NCBI GenBank assembly: GCA_013368375.1
Contig: JAACJP010000008.1
Span: forward strand, 434,001-498,000
Length of the DNA stretch: 64,000 nt
Source: Tricholomella constricta
Taxonomy: Eukaryota > Basidiomycota > Agaricomycetes > Agaricales > Lyophyllaceae
Direction: 5' to 3'
Positions within the stretch are counted from its first letter, which is position 1. Each line of letters opens with the position of its first letter. The position numbers were made by a program, and so were the translations under genes. The notes beneath the pieces were generated by a model that was not told where the DNA came from, did no database searches, and saw nothing but the letters and a program-made list of their open reading frames with translations. Shown piece after piece: positions 1 through 10,773 of the stretch.

Positions 1-733
1 AGTCGTGGTGACGTTTGGGATCTTAGTCGCTGGGAAGCTGGAACCTCCGAAAGGGCATCACGGACGCCACTGAATCCGATCTTGATGTGAGAAATCAAAT
101 TTTGCTACCAGTTGGGATTTCTGACTGTCTTCTGACATCGAAGTGGATGAATTCAATGGGCATCTAGCTCGGCCATTGTTTGGCTCATGAAGACATGGGG
201 CACGACTGATTCTATATCAGATCGTGATTTTCTGCATGTGACTGATGGACATTCGGAAACCTATCCGCATTCTATATACCCAACCACGGACCCACCTTCA
301 GACTTTGTACTGTATAACCAACATCTCCTGTTATTTCTCATGACGATCACTGGCTTATCCCAGCCGTGCACGCGCTCTCCGATTGTACGTATACCATAGC
401 TTGATAACCACTGGACATGTCCCAAACGCATACTTATTCGGCTCTGACTGATGCAGTGAAAGATGGCAGAAAATCATGTTCTGCATAAGTTACTAAGACA
501 CGGTAAGGTTGTCTAAGGTCCCTCAAGTTTAGTTTCTGCTTGGATCGTGGACTGCACCTCCAGAACCAATGCGGTCGTTCCGCTTGGCGACAGCCTTAAC
601 GCGACGCGTAGGATCACGTGGAACCGAGTTCGCGAACCCAGGTTCCGTGTGCAACTGCCAGCGTCCACGATGTTCTGGCAACACCATATTTAACACCAAC
701 GACGTGTTAATTTGATTTATCTATCTATCGCTC
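1..733. other. Left-edge stretch without a recognisable gene
   Basis: No open frame here resembles a known protein, and no convincing chain of exons could be built on either strand. The right part is the upstream region of the SET-domain gene and holds one ACGCGT hexamer at 604-609. The frame open at 187-399 has no recognisable domain. A gene entering from the left could leave a 3' UTR here, but nothing shows it. Confidence 0.5.
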
Positions 734-862
734 ATGTCGGTCCAAAGACGCCCAGGGAAAGCCAAGTACGATAAGGACGATCTCAGTGACCCGCCCAAGG
801 TTGTACGGGCTGCCGGAAGGAGAGGTGGCAAAACGTCACAGTCAGTCAGTTCATTATTGTGA
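734..862 (+). other. Short upstream ORF (42 codons) before the SET-domain gene
   Basis: An ATG at 734 opens a 42-codon frame that ends with TGA at 860-862, 16 nt before the ATG of the SET-domain gene at 879. The encoded peptide is basic and polar, with a GRRGGK stretch. If transcription starts upstream of 734, ribosomes would meet this ORF first, so it may limit translation of the gene behind it. It could also be a chance ORF, or an unrecognised first exon. The sequence alone cannot tell these apart. Confidence 0.3.
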
Positions 863-878
863 TTCCCTGTAGACTGCA

Positions 879-2233
879 ATGTTGAAGTCGAGTACATTAC
901 CCTGTAGACGACGATGGGTGTTCCTCGTGACCGGACTGGCATTGGTCGTTACGTTCCTCTACTATGGTACCATTAAAAGCGTTTTTCAAACGGAATCTGG
1001 GCCCCAAGCACAGAAATCTGAATTTACGTCACCCATTGACCATGTCGATCATGGCTTGGACCCTTTTGTAGTCGCTGATCTTCCTGGAAGGGGAAAGGGC
1101 TTGTTAGCTACTCGAGATATCGAGGTGGGTTGTATATACACAGATGAATGAGAGGTCTAACTATTTATCTCCAGCAAGGCGAGCGAATCATTACAGAGAA
1201 ACCCGTCATTGTAGCTCCCGATCATAGTCCGTATTTTCTTTGATTCCTGCTTCATAAAGGTCATAAGGACACAGTAACTGGATCACCGGCTGCCCTCATC
1301 GCAAAGCTATTGCGTGAAGCGAGCCCCGAGGGTCGTGAGGCCGTCCTGAACCTTTCCTACGTTAACTTCCCAAAGGACAAAGACCCAGAAATTGACCTTG
1401 ATGAGGTTGCACTGGCAATATTCCAGACCAATGCCGTCGCGACATCTGGCGGGGTGGGCATCTTCCCTCGCATGGCCAGGATGAATCATGGGTGTTCCCA
1501 TGCTTTCAACGCGGTCTATACGTGGCGAGATAAGGAGGAGATACTTGTCGTCCATGCGCTGAAGAAAATCATTAAAGGCGAGGTACGCGGTACTAACACG
1601 TCATCCTCCTGTGACCCATTTTATACCTATGTTGGATGGCAGGAGATACTCACGACGTACACAAACACCAAGAAGTCAAGATCTGACAGAAGGTAAACAT
1701 CTCAAATTTGGTCACGCCCTGATATCTAAGCATTCGGAGCAGGGCATTGCTAAAGGAGAACTATGGTTTCACCTGCATGTGCAGGGTCTGCTCTTTGCCT
1801 GATAATGAATCTCATGCTTCGGATAAACGGTTGCTTGCGATCACAGATGGGTACAGCCGATTTGCAACCTGGGGTCCGAAGAATATTACTGGAATTGAGG
1901 CAATAGAGGCCGTCAGGACGATATGGGCCGTTGAAGACGAGGAAGGCTACTGGAGTGAGAGAGGGAGACTCGCTGCGGATGCTGCGTATGTTGCCGCAGC
2001 CCATTCAGAGTGAGTGTATCACATGCTTCTTGTACTTTGTACTCATGACCCCACGAAGCGCCACTGCTACGCGGAAATGGGCCGAGTTGGCGATTGAGTG
2101 GTACAGTTACGAGTTGGGCCGGGACAGCGAGCAGGTGCGAGAGATGAGCGGAGTCGCGGTGAAGCCTGAAAGTCATCCCGGATGGGGATCTCGTGAACCT
2201 TTGGAAGTTGGAGGCCCGGGACAGCGAACGTAG
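879..2233 (+). CDS. SET-domain protein with N-terminal membrane anchor
   Basis: Predicted protein of about 370 residues from six exons: 879-1124, 1175-1226, 1260-1582, 1643-1692, 1743-2009 and 2059-2233. All introns are GT-AG and 33-60 nt long, and the phases close. Residues 12-29 form one hydrophobic segment, suggesting a type II membrane anchor or signal. The SET region begins with DLPGRGKGLLATRDIE. It carries the substrate/cofactor motif RMNHGCSHAFN, the TTYT strand, and a post-SET cysteine cluster CMCRVC. Family knowledge: SET proteins of this split or SMYD-like type methylate lysines on histones or other proteins, using S-adenosylmethionine. The target cannot be inferred, and the anchor would place the enzyme on a membrane rather than in chromatin. 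A 42-codon ORF lies just upstream. The SET assignment is firm; the function is open. Confidence 0.85.
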
Positions 2234-2747
2234 GCAGTGAGAGAAGACTTGTGATTCGCGGCCGAGGGGCGCGCTCTGTGCTTTGTCATATCTCATGTGT
2301 AAGAACGCGTACGGCAGCAAAAAGAAAAAGCAACGATCCAGACAATCCTGAGTGGTAGTAGATCAGTACTCAGTGTAGGGCCGCGACGAGCACGGGGTGA
2401 GACGGTAGGATTCGTATGGCGACCGATGCTTGTACAGGTTGGTCCAGATCATCCGTGAGAGTCGCCTGGATCGGATGATCCGAGTTGAAAAGCCGAAACC
2501 GGCCACGTCCAAACTTTTCTCTCTACTTATCAGCTTCTTGTTGTTCTCTGGCGCTCCCTCCTATTCTTCCCCTTCCTGGTTTAGCATACCCTCACAGCGT
2601 CGCCGCTAGTTTGGAGTTACCAAGCTAGCTAGGCTCACTCTTCATTGGTACTTCCTCACTGCTCACACTTAATTATCCAACATGACCGACCTCAATCGTA
2701 CCACGTTTTCCTCAGCTTTTCCGTTCCGCCTCTTTCCTTTGACGACA

Positions 2748-5099
2748 ATGACGGCGTCTTCCTCCTCGGACGTATTGATTCTCGCCCTTGGTGTCAGCCT
2801 CGCCGCTGCCTACCTCTTCCGTGAACAATTATTTTCCGCCTCGAAGCCCAAAACCGCACCATTAGTTGCAGCCAAGGGCCAGAATGGCTCTGGTAATCCT
2901 AGAGATTTCATTACTAAGATGAAGGAAGGAGTACGTCTATTCACCCTCTCACGCTGGCAGCCACGTTTACCAAAAGTGAAAACAAGAAAAAACGTCTGGT
3001 CATCTTCTACGGTTCGCAGACTGGTACTGCAGAGGAATACGCCATCCGTCTAGCCAAGGAAGCGAAGACCAAGTTCGGTCTGGCTTCTTTGGTATGCGAC
3101 CCGGAAGAGTACGACTTTGAGAACTTGGACCAGCTCCCAGAGGACTGCGCCGCATTCTTCGTCATGGCCACCTATGGAGAGGGTGAGCCCACCGACAATG
3201 CCGTCCAACTCATGCAGAACCTCCAGGACGAGTCTTTCGAGTTTAGCAACGGTGAACGCAAGCTCGACGGCTTCAAATACGTGGTCTTTGGCCTCGGCAA
3301 CAAAACCTACGAGCATTATAATTCTATCGGGCGAGCCGTCGACGCTGAACTAACTAAGATGGGTGCTACACGTATTGGCGAGCGAGGCGAAGGTGACGAC
3401 GATAAGAGCATGGAGGAGGACTACCTAGAGTGGAAGGATGGTATGTGGGAGGCCTTTGCCACTGCCATGGGCGTTGAGGAAGGCCAGGGTGGCGACTCTG
3501 CGGACTTCGCGGTATCGGAACTTGACTCTCACCCCCCGGAGAAGGTATACTTGGGTATGTGCAGTTCTGTGCCGTATCGACCCATTCTGACATTTGATTA
3601 GGCGAACTCTCTGCGCGTGCCCTTACCAAGACCAAGGGAATTCATGATGCTAAAAATCCGTACCCTGCCCCAATAGCCGAATCTCGGGAGCTTTTCCAGA
3701 ACCCCAAGGCCCGTAACTGTGCACATATCGAGCTGAACACGGAAGGTTCCGGCATCACATATCAGCATGGTGATCACGTTGGTGTATGGCCGTCGAATCC
3801 TGATGTCGAAGTCGATCGTCTTCTGTGCGCCCTTGGCCTCGCGGACAAGAAGGATAATGTTATTGGAATTGAGTCGCTGGACCCTGCACTTGCCAAGGTT
3901 CCTTTCCCCGTTCCAACGACCTACGCCACCGTCCTCCGCCACTATGTCGACATCAGCGCTGTTGCCGGTCGCCAGATTCTCGGAACGCTCTCCAAATTTG
4001 CCCCGTCACCAGAGGCCGAGGCGTTTTTGAAGAATTTGAACACGAACAAGGAAGATTACCACACTGTCGTTGCCAATGGCTGCCTCAAACTGGGTGAGGT
4101 CCTTCAGGTTGCTGCAGGAAACGACATGAAGGCTCGCCCGACTAAGGACAATACTACCGCCTGGCCTATTCCTTTCGACATCATCGTTTCGTCCATACCC
4201 CGTCTCCAGCCCCGGTACTACTCCATCTCGTCTAGCCCCAAGTTATACCCCAACTCTATTCATGTCACCGTCGTCGTCCTCAAGTACGAGTCGATCCCGA
4301 GCGAAAAGGTCCCGCAGAAATGGGTTTATGGCGTTGGTTCCAATTTCTTGCTCAATCTCCGCTTCGCTGCGAACGGCGAGACTGCTCCCCTGATCGGCGG
4401 CGAAGCCGACCCTTCCACAGTGTCCATGCCCACATACCAGATTGAAGGCCCCCGAAGCGCATACAAGCAGGATACCGTGTATAAGGCGCCCGTCCACGTT
4501 AGGCGCTCGACCTTCAGACTGCCGACCAACCCCAAGAGCCCGGTCATCATGATTGGTCCTGGCACTGTGAGTAACCCAAAAACTCCTATCCTGTGGATTT
4601 CCTGTCTGACAGTCGGCCATAGGGTGTTGCTCCGTTCCGCGGCTTTGTTCAGGAACGCGTCGCTCTTGCCCGCCGCTCGATCGCGAAGAATGGACCAGAT
4701 GCACTCGCTGACTGGGGCCGCATATCTCTCTTCTATGGCTGCCGCAGGTCGAACGAGGACTTTTTGTACAAGGACGAGTGGCCCAAGTACGCCGAGGAGC
4801 TTAAGGGCAAGTTATCCATGCATTGCGCGTTCTCCCGCGAGAATTACAAGCCGGACGGAAGCAAGATCTATGTGCAGGACCTGATTTGGGATGATAGGGA
4901 GCATATCGCAGATGCTATTCTCAATGGCAAGGGCTACGTGTATATCTGCGGTGAGGCGAAGAACATGAGCAAGCAGGTCGAGGATGTGCTTGCCCGGATT
5001 CTTGGCGAGGCGAAGGGTGGGTCGGCAGCGGTGGAGGGTGCGGCTGAGCTCAAGCTGCTCAAGGAGCGGTCGAGGCTCATGCTGGATGTCTGGAGCTAG
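2748..5099 (+). CDS. CPR1: NADPH-cytochrome P450 reductase
   Basis: Four exons (2748-2930, 2987-3554, 3602-4566, 4623-5099) give 730 residues, normal for fungal CPR. An N-terminal hydrophobic anchor (ILALGVSLAAAYLF) fixes it in the ER membrane. It is followed by the flavodoxin-like FMN domain (FYGSQTGTAEE, ATYGEGEPTDN, FGLGNKTYEHYN), the FAD domain (RYYSISSSP), and the NADPH domain (GPGTGVAPFRGF, FYGCRRSNEDFLY, YICGEAKNM). The protein ends in DVWS, as expected for this family. It passes electrons from NADPH through FAD and FMN to cytochrome P450s, and to squalene epoxidase and other acceptors. The ATG at 2748 gives the usual short N-terminus; an in-frame ATG at 2682 would add 22 residues before the anchor. 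All catalytic blocks look intact, so I expect a working housekeeping reductase. Confidence 0.96.
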
Positions 5100-5381
5100 G
5101 GTGCTTACGACTGATGCACTCGTCATGACTTATGCTATCTGTACCCTGGTTGTCGATTCATACAGCGCTCTTCCAATAACTACATCCGTAATTTTTTTAG
5201 TCTACTACTTAGCACACATGGAATCACTGGCAGACACGTAGATTTTGAATAGATCATTTTCCTCTCATGCGTCGGGATGAGTTGTAAGATGCGGAGAGGT
5301 GGCCGTAAACGGTGTTTCACGCGCCTTGTTCGCGGACTTCCGTGCCAAAATTTTGCTCATTTCTCCTGCTCACCTCTAGGG

Positions 5382-6593
5382 ATGCTGAGGGTCCCGCTAA
5401 CGAGACCGACACCGCTGGTCGCTCGTTACTTCTCCTCCACTCCTTCGAAATGGAACACCGCCCAGCAGCGTCCGCCCACCACACCCCCAGAATCCACTGA
5501 CCACGAAGCGGCTTCCTCCTCAGCCTCTCCATCTCCTGCTGTTGAAAACAGACCAATTAAAGAGTTCTCAGCGAAGCAATCTTCAGTTTCGTCCGTTTCG
5601 CAATACGATCTGGACTTGGTTAAACAGCGGCTTCGGGAATGGACGGACGAGGCAGCATTGACGTTCCGTGCTCGTGCAGATGACTTCACTGCTAGGTCCA
5701 AAACGACCTTCTCTCAGCTTGGCTCACAGCTGAACAAAGTGACGGGCTACGAGGTTATAGAAGCCCTCAAGCGGGACGTCGTACAACAAGGTGTGTACCG
5801 TCTGTTAACAATCTATTCAACAAATGATCATAAACTACGTCTAATAGAGGCCCGGATAAATGCAACGCGGCAGGCGGCACGCGAAGCCAAGGTCGCCTAC
5901 GAAGAAGCTGTCGCGCAGCGCTCCAGCTCACAACGCGAAGTCAACGACCTCCTGCAGCGCAAATCCATATGGACGGACAACGACGTCAGCCGGTTCACGA
6001 CGCTCGTGCGACAGGACCATCTCTACGAGCAGGCTGAAGCCCGTGCAAAGGCCGCCGTGGACGAGACGGAGAATGCGGTCGAGCGCGAGTTCAGTGAGCT
6101 CATGCGTACCATCCTTGCGCGGTATCACGAGGAGCAGGTATGGTCCGACAAAATCCGGAGCGCATCAACGTACGGATCTCTTGCAGCGCTGGGCCTCAAC
6201 ATGCTGGTGTTTGTGATGGCAATTATGGTGGTGGAGCCGTGGAAGCGGCGGAGGCTTGCACAGACTTTTGAGAAAAAGATAGAAGAACTCAGCCGGGAGA
6301 ACGAGGCGCGGCTGGATACCAGCATGAAGGAGATTGGGGCACAGCTTGCGGACCAAGAACGTTTGATTCTTAAGTTGGCAACTGCCTCGCAGAGCATGAT
6401 TGCTGCGGCGCCACCAGTCAAGGAGGCCTTGCAGGAGGCGGAGATGATTATAGACACCCCCGGAGCTGAAGAAATTCAGGCAGAACGGACCGTACACACA
6501 ATAGAGTTCAAGAATAGCGCTCTCGAATTGGCAGCAGTTGCGACTAGCGCATTCGTTGCAGGAATAGTTGGTTGTTTGTGGCTGGGCCGTTAA
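5382..6593 (+). CDS. SHE9: She9/Mdm33-family mitochondrial inner-membrane protein
   Basis: Two exons (5382-5790 and 5848-6593) give 384 residues. The start at 5382 yields a basic, Ser/Arg-rich mitochondrial targeting peptide containing ARYFSS. The core is long coiled coil with the family signature: LNKVTGYEVIEALK, then SSQREVNDLLQRKSIW, FTTLVRQDH and RYHEEQVWSDKIRSAS. Two membrane segments follow, one near LNMLVFVMAIMVV and one at the extreme C-terminus (SAFVAGIVGCLWLG). In yeast, She9/Mdm33 sits in the inner membrane and shapes mitochondrial morphology by promoting inner-membrane fission. The 57-nt intron (5791-5847) has no stop and is a multiple of three, so retention would only insert 19 residues. 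Splicing restores the conserved QQEARINA junction, so I prefer the spliced form. Confidence 0.9.
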   Translation: MLRVPLTRPTPLVARYFSSTPSKWNTAQQRPPTTPPESTDHEAASSSASPSPAVENRPIKEFSAKQSSVSSVSQYDLDLVKQRLREWTDEAALTFRARADDFTARSKTTFSQLGSQLNKVTGYEVIEALKRDVVQQGVYRLLTIYSTNDHKLRLIEARINATRQAAREAKVAYEEAVAQRSSSQREVNDLLQRKSIWTDNDVSRFTTLVRQDHLYEQAEARAKAAVDETENAVEREFSELMRTILARYHEEQVWSDKIRSASTYGSLAALGLNMLVFVMAIMVVEPWKRRRLAQTFEKKIEELSRENEARLDTSMKEIGAQLADQERLILKLATASQSMIAAAPPVKEALQEAEMIIDTPGAEEIQAERTVHTIEFKNSALELAAVATSAFVAGIVGCLWLGR

Positions 6594-6643
6594 TTGACAA
6601 AAAATGTAAAAACATCAACTTGCGCTGGGGAACTGCCAAGATA

Positions 6644-7834
6644 CTACGTATTAAGGCTTCGGTAAACACGACAGTGTACCCTTTCAAGACGTGAGTGCAT
6701 CCACCAAGAATTTGCCGATTTACACACCTGTCATTAAGGATTTCGGGGGCATTGCCCGTTGTCCTGCATGGTTCCCAAGACTGAACGTTCCATTTGCACC
6801 ATCCCCACCCATCTTTGATCTGCTAGTGACACAAATTAGATCTCGCAGAGGGGAGGTGAGAGAATGACAAGGACGTGCCTCAGGCTTCTTGTGCGGGGCC
6901 AAAATCACCAGCCAACGAGCTTTGGAACTCAACTCCCAGAGCAGAGAAAACAGTTCAGAGGGCGTTTCGACGAGGTGGAGGGCAAACGAACACACAATCA
7001 AGTCGATGATGGGACGAAGTGTTGTGTCAGTGGTGGGAGCTTCCGACGAGAGTGGCGGCAAGGAACCTTCTGCGATATCTTTGAACGACAGGGGGGAACA
7101 TGGCAGAGAAGTTCGGTCGTTGTATGCAGCCGATGTGAACTATGGATTTGAGCCATCAATAGGAGAGATATAGGTAAAATGAAGCACCGAACAGGGTCTG
7201 CAGCAAGAATTCTTGGTTGGGAAACCTTCGGGCAGATGGGAGGCGGTGTGACCAGCGTTTTCTTCTGCGGCAGTGGTGCCAGAGATTTCCTGTCAGCACT
7301 CTCTGATTTTCCTTTGCGGGACTCGTAGAGTTTGCGTCCTAGTTCCCACCATTCTTGGAAGGCAATGGTGGCTTCGCCGCTGCAGAGAAAAGTTCAATTT
7401 CTGCTCGATCGGAGTGGAAAGATTATCATGAACCTGCCTAAAGAGTCTATCACTTGAGCAGAACTCGTTTGATGTAATGGATGGGTACATACCGCAGGCC
7501 ATATCGAACATCCATATTTCATCTTGCGTAACGAGACTAGCAGATTCCATTGTCCACCATCTGTGCTTGAACACAATGAGCGGTTGGGTGACCGCATGGG
7601 AGTAACAACGCATGATCAACGCACCTGTTAAGCCATTGGAACAAGCAACGTCTAACGCCCGGAAAGTGAGGGTTGCGATAAATGGACCCTACTTTCATGT
7701 AGTACTAGAATAGGGCTCAGATTCAGGGACGTCGATGAACTCCATTGGTCTACCTCCGAAACACCTTGCTGGTAATTCTCGCGCATGGAATGCGAGAGGT
7801 TCCCAGACACTACAGCACGATCCCCACGAGACAT
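6644..7834 (-). CDS. SAM-dependent methyltransferase-like protein (one unresolved splice junction)
   Basis: The gene runs leftwards in seven exons: 7834-7765, 7691-7625, 7560-7493, 7379-7193, 7139-6879, 6819-6728 and 6680-6644. Recognisable blocks are VGSIYRNPHFPGV, WMFDMAC followed by GEATIAFQEWWELG (motif I, the SAM-binding loop), AADPFTSAAYNDRTS, LIVCSFALHLVE (motif IV) and LSSKARWLVILAPHKKPE, ending with a WGWCKWN segment. The order fits a class I Rossmann-fold methyltransferase known mainly from fungi. The substrate is unknown to me. Two oddities: the intron after KKPE starts with GC (6878) and ends with AG; and the exon 3/exon 4 join (7493 to 7379) is one nucleotide out of frame when canonical sites are used, exactly inside motif I. 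All other joins keep frame. The gene shares a 112-bp divergent promoter with the HIT gene. Confidence 0.7.
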
Positions 7835-7946
7835 TCTGCGTAGTGTAGAGCGAGGAAAAACCGGACCACGCCATCGGTGGTGGTGGGAGATAGAAGCCAA
7901 GTAGTTGACAGCGATCGGATACTCGGGGCCGTCCTTTTCCCCGTTC
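7835..7946. promoter_or_regulatory. Bidirectional promoter between methyltransferase and HIT genes
   Basis: Only 112 bp separate the two divergent start codons (7834 on minus, 7947 on plus), so the two genes must share control sequence. No TATA box or known factor site stands out. Confidence 0.5.
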
Positions 7947-8674
7947 ATGACCTCCTTCATCATTAAAGCCCACCTCGACCGCCCTCAAGCACCTTCCTGG
8001 ACTCCTGATTCGGACTCTGACTGTACTTTCTGTCGCATCATACGGGGCGAGCTACCTGCACACAGGGTTTTGGAAGACGATGATGTCCTTGCCATCCTAG
8101 GTATGTGAACCGTCGTCTCGAAAGTGCTCCTTTCCCGCTGCGTCTTCAAGTTTTATACGACTATGTAGATATCCTTCCACTTCGGAGAGGACATACCCTT
8201 GTTATACCCAAAGTCCATTGTGCTAGATTATCGGAGCTACCGCCCAACTACGCCGCTGCGACTGGTAAAGCCGTGTCAAGAGTTGCCAATGCGCTGACAC
8301 AAGGTACACCAGTTTTGGGCCTCGAATATTTCCAGGCATCTCACCTTTCCATAGCTGTTAATAACACCGCTCTGAATGTCGTGTGCAACCAGGAATACGC
8401 ACAGGCAGTACCACACGTGAGCCATCTTCTTTCTCGCCCGTCTGCGACAGATATCAATCGCATCTTTGCCTGTTTATAGGTGCATTATCATGTTATCCCT
8501 GCGCCGACCTTTGGTACCCCTTCTGGTTCAACTGCCATCATGAAAGAGAACATGACAACATCAAAGCCTCCTTATTCGACGAAGGAGATGCATCAGATGG
8601 AATTCGAATCTCGGGAAGAGCTTGACGATGATGAAGCTGGGGTTCTAGTGAAAGAGATACGGGCCCGTCTGTGA
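7947..8674 (+). CDS. HIT-family nucleotide hydrolase
   Basis: Four exons (7947-8100, 8151-8303, 8355-8416, 8480-8674) give 187 residues. The N-terminal CTFCRIIRGELPAHRVLEDD block and the LRRGHTLVIPKVH segment are typical of histidine-triad proteins. The catalytic triad HxHxH appears as PHVHYHVIPAP and is created only when the intron 8417-8479 is removed between its first and second histidines. HIT enzymes hydrolyse nucleoside phosphoramidates or dinucleoside polyphosphates, with the middle histidine as nucleophile. The two Cys near the N-terminus (C-x2-C) resemble the zinc site of Hint/HNT1-like branches. The C-terminal tail is acidic and longer than in Hint1. I would place it in the HNT1/Hint branch rather than Fhit or aprataxin, with moderate certainty. 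Confidence 0.88.
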
Positions 8675-9757
8675 GCACCTTTGGCAGGCTCCTAGATGAA
8701 TGTTATGATCGCCTTGAAGATGCATCTTGCAATATACAAGCGTACTGAAGCCTTGTATGAACACCGACTTCCTTCTCTCGCTCGACAATCAACAGCCTTG
8801 ATACTCAATACAATAAACCGGGGGAACCCCAAGTTGTCGGGAACTCCGATCGTCAATGTCATCAACACCGCCATATCAAACGTGTTGGAGGAGACCATAT
8901 AAACATTACTGGAACTCGGTGGTACTACGTACCACGGAAGGTTGTGCACGGCCAGTGATCTATCCAACAATGAACAGTCAGGCGGGGATGTGTGGCGAAA
9001 GTCCATGCATGAGTTAATACACGCCCTGATTGGATATGGATAAACAGAAATTCCTTGGGTTTACTCAAGGCCGAGCGTATGAAGCCGCATAGGAACTGAG
9101 GTCACGAGAGGGCGGAGCGGTAGAACATGGTCATTGGTAGAGACCGGGAGCATACGAAAAAGAGGTTGAGCAGTGGGCTCTACTTTGATGTACGCATTCC
9201 CTCGCCACCAGCCTGAATTTTGTTGCCATCAGAGAATTTGACGACGTCTAAAAAAGGTCGCCTTTGAGAGAGCTTGCGAAGATCTAAGGGTAGCTTGGAG
9301 AGGGACAGCGGGGGGACTATCGATGGTGAGACGAACGAATCCCACGATGAGAAGCGCTCCTGTCCTTACATGGAATCCTCATGGAAACTTCAAGGCGGCA
9401 GTCAACGAGGCATGTTGGATGACGGAGGCAGCAGGCTATATACTATTGAAAAGGCTGTAGATTGTGGGCCAAACCCACGGCGGCATCGTGATCGGTGATC
9501 GCCTGAGCAGAGCTTTCAGTCTCCTGCTATTACTGTGACTGTTTGAATTAACGGGAAAAAGGTGTACTGGAAGACTAGACATTGAAAAGGAAGTCTTCAA
9601 GGTGCGCATGCGTTGAATTTTGAGCCGGATGATTGGGGTAGGATGAGGTCGTTAGGATTGAATCGTCCTCGGTTGTACATAGCCCTAGTCAGGCCTCCTG
9701 TACGCGCACACCAGTCGATACACAGGATTGCGGCGCCATTGCGATCTAGAGTGAGCC
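8675..9757. other. Gene-free stretch between HIT and Dpb3-like genes
   Basis: The left part is the 3' side of the HIT gene and the right end is the Dpb3-like promoter. Short frames on both strands (for example 8692-9006 minus and 9274-9498 plus) have no recognisable domain, no credible exon partners and mixed codon use. I see no RNA gene. Confidence 0.45.
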
Positions 9758-9760
9758 GTT

Positions 9761-9794
9761 ACGCGTCAGAGTCATGTGAGGAGATGCGACGCGT
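9761..9794. promoter_or_regulatory. Pair of MluI cell-cycle boxes (ACGCGT) upstream of the Dpb3-like gene
   Basis: Two exact ACGCGT hexamers stand at 9761-9766 and 9789-9794, ending 85 and 57 bp before the ATG at 9852. In yeasts the MBF complex (Mbp1/Swi6, or Res1/Cdc10 in fission yeast) binds this hexamer and drives G1/S expression of DNA replication genes, including polymerase subunits. The pairing, the distance and the identity of the gene fit together. Binding in this fungus is inferred. Confidence 0.55.
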
Positions 9795-9851
9795 TCTGTC
9801 ACGTCACGCTTCTTGACTGCAACCACCACGACCACGCCAGATATTGACGAC

Positions 9852-10624
9852 ATGATTGGAGAAGTAGCCCAAGAGACTGAAAGCCAACAACACAAAGAAC
9901 AGGAAGATTCGAGAGAAGTGCAAGCTGCAGAATCCGATGGCGAAGGCGGAGCTCAGTCAGCCAAGGCGAGGAGAGTTCGGAAAGAGCCAGTCGCGTTGGT
10001 GCGAGAGGCTGGGAAATCCCTATTGCCATTCTCAAGAGTGCAGAAAATTATCAAGGCAGACAAGGTGCGTGAATCAGCTCTGCGCAAACGATTTGACAGT
10101 TGACGTCCAATATCAGGACATTCCCATCATAGCGAAAGACGCGACCTTCTTGATTTCCCTTGCTACAGAGGAGTTTATCAAGCGACTTAGTGAAGCAGGG
10201 AAGAGGATAGCTGAACGTGAAAGGAGGACCACTGTGCAGCACAAAGACATTGGTGTGTTACAGTCTCGCCCTTATTCAAATGGATTATAGACGTCGCTTC
10301 TTTTTAGCAACCGTTGTACGGAAGGTGGACGAGTTCCTTTTCCTAGAAGGTGCCCAACAGTCTAAATTACTCGATGTCATCCTCCCACCCACCCACTAAC
10401 TCTTGCTTGCCCAAGAAATTATCCCATGGATGGCAGCAGATCCACCTGCGAAGCGAAAACTACAAGGATCAACGGGCACTAAAGGAGCACCAACAATGTT
10501 GGACCAATTTGTAGTGAACTCTAAACGGACAGAAGACGAGGATGTAGTTGAGCAAGCAGATATCATTATGAACGAAGATGGTACAATGGGTGTAGCCGGT
10601 GGGGCAATGGATGATTTTGAATGA
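9852..10624 (+). CDS. DPB3: Histone-fold subunit, Dpb3-like (DNA polymerase epsilon / CHRAC type)
   Basis: Four exons (9852-10064, 10117-10252, 10308-10349, 10416-10624) give 199 residues. After an acidic, Gln/Glu-rich N-terminus comes a CBF/NF-Y-type histone fold: LLPFSRVQKIIKADK, DIPIIAKDATFLISLATEEF, RTTVQHKDIATVV, VDEFLFLEEIIPW. The C-terminal third is polar and acidic and ends in MDDFE. Histone-fold pairs of this type (Dpb3 with Dpb4) are the small subunits of the replicative polymerase epsilon; relatives serve in the CHRAC/ISW2 remodeller. The start at 9852 is the first ATG in frame. The promoter carries two MCB boxes, which supports a replication role. NF-YC and Bur6-like proteins share the fold and are less likely, because the residues after the fold lack NF-YC features. 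Confidence 0.78.
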
Positions 10625-10773
10625 ATTTCGGCTCATCCGGGCCGGCTTCCCCGATCACAATGGTCATGGCCGAGATTGTCAACCAACCACCTTTGGTCAT
10701 CGTTGGCCCCAGCGAGCACCATAGTCATCGCGTCCAGTCACCTGGTTCTTGCCGTTTCTACTGTTGAGCTGGG

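Noticed and set aside
2682..2747. Earlier ATG for the P450 reductase
   Set aside because: It adds 22 residues before the membrane anchor; the start at 2748 gives the usual N-terminus. Not excluded.
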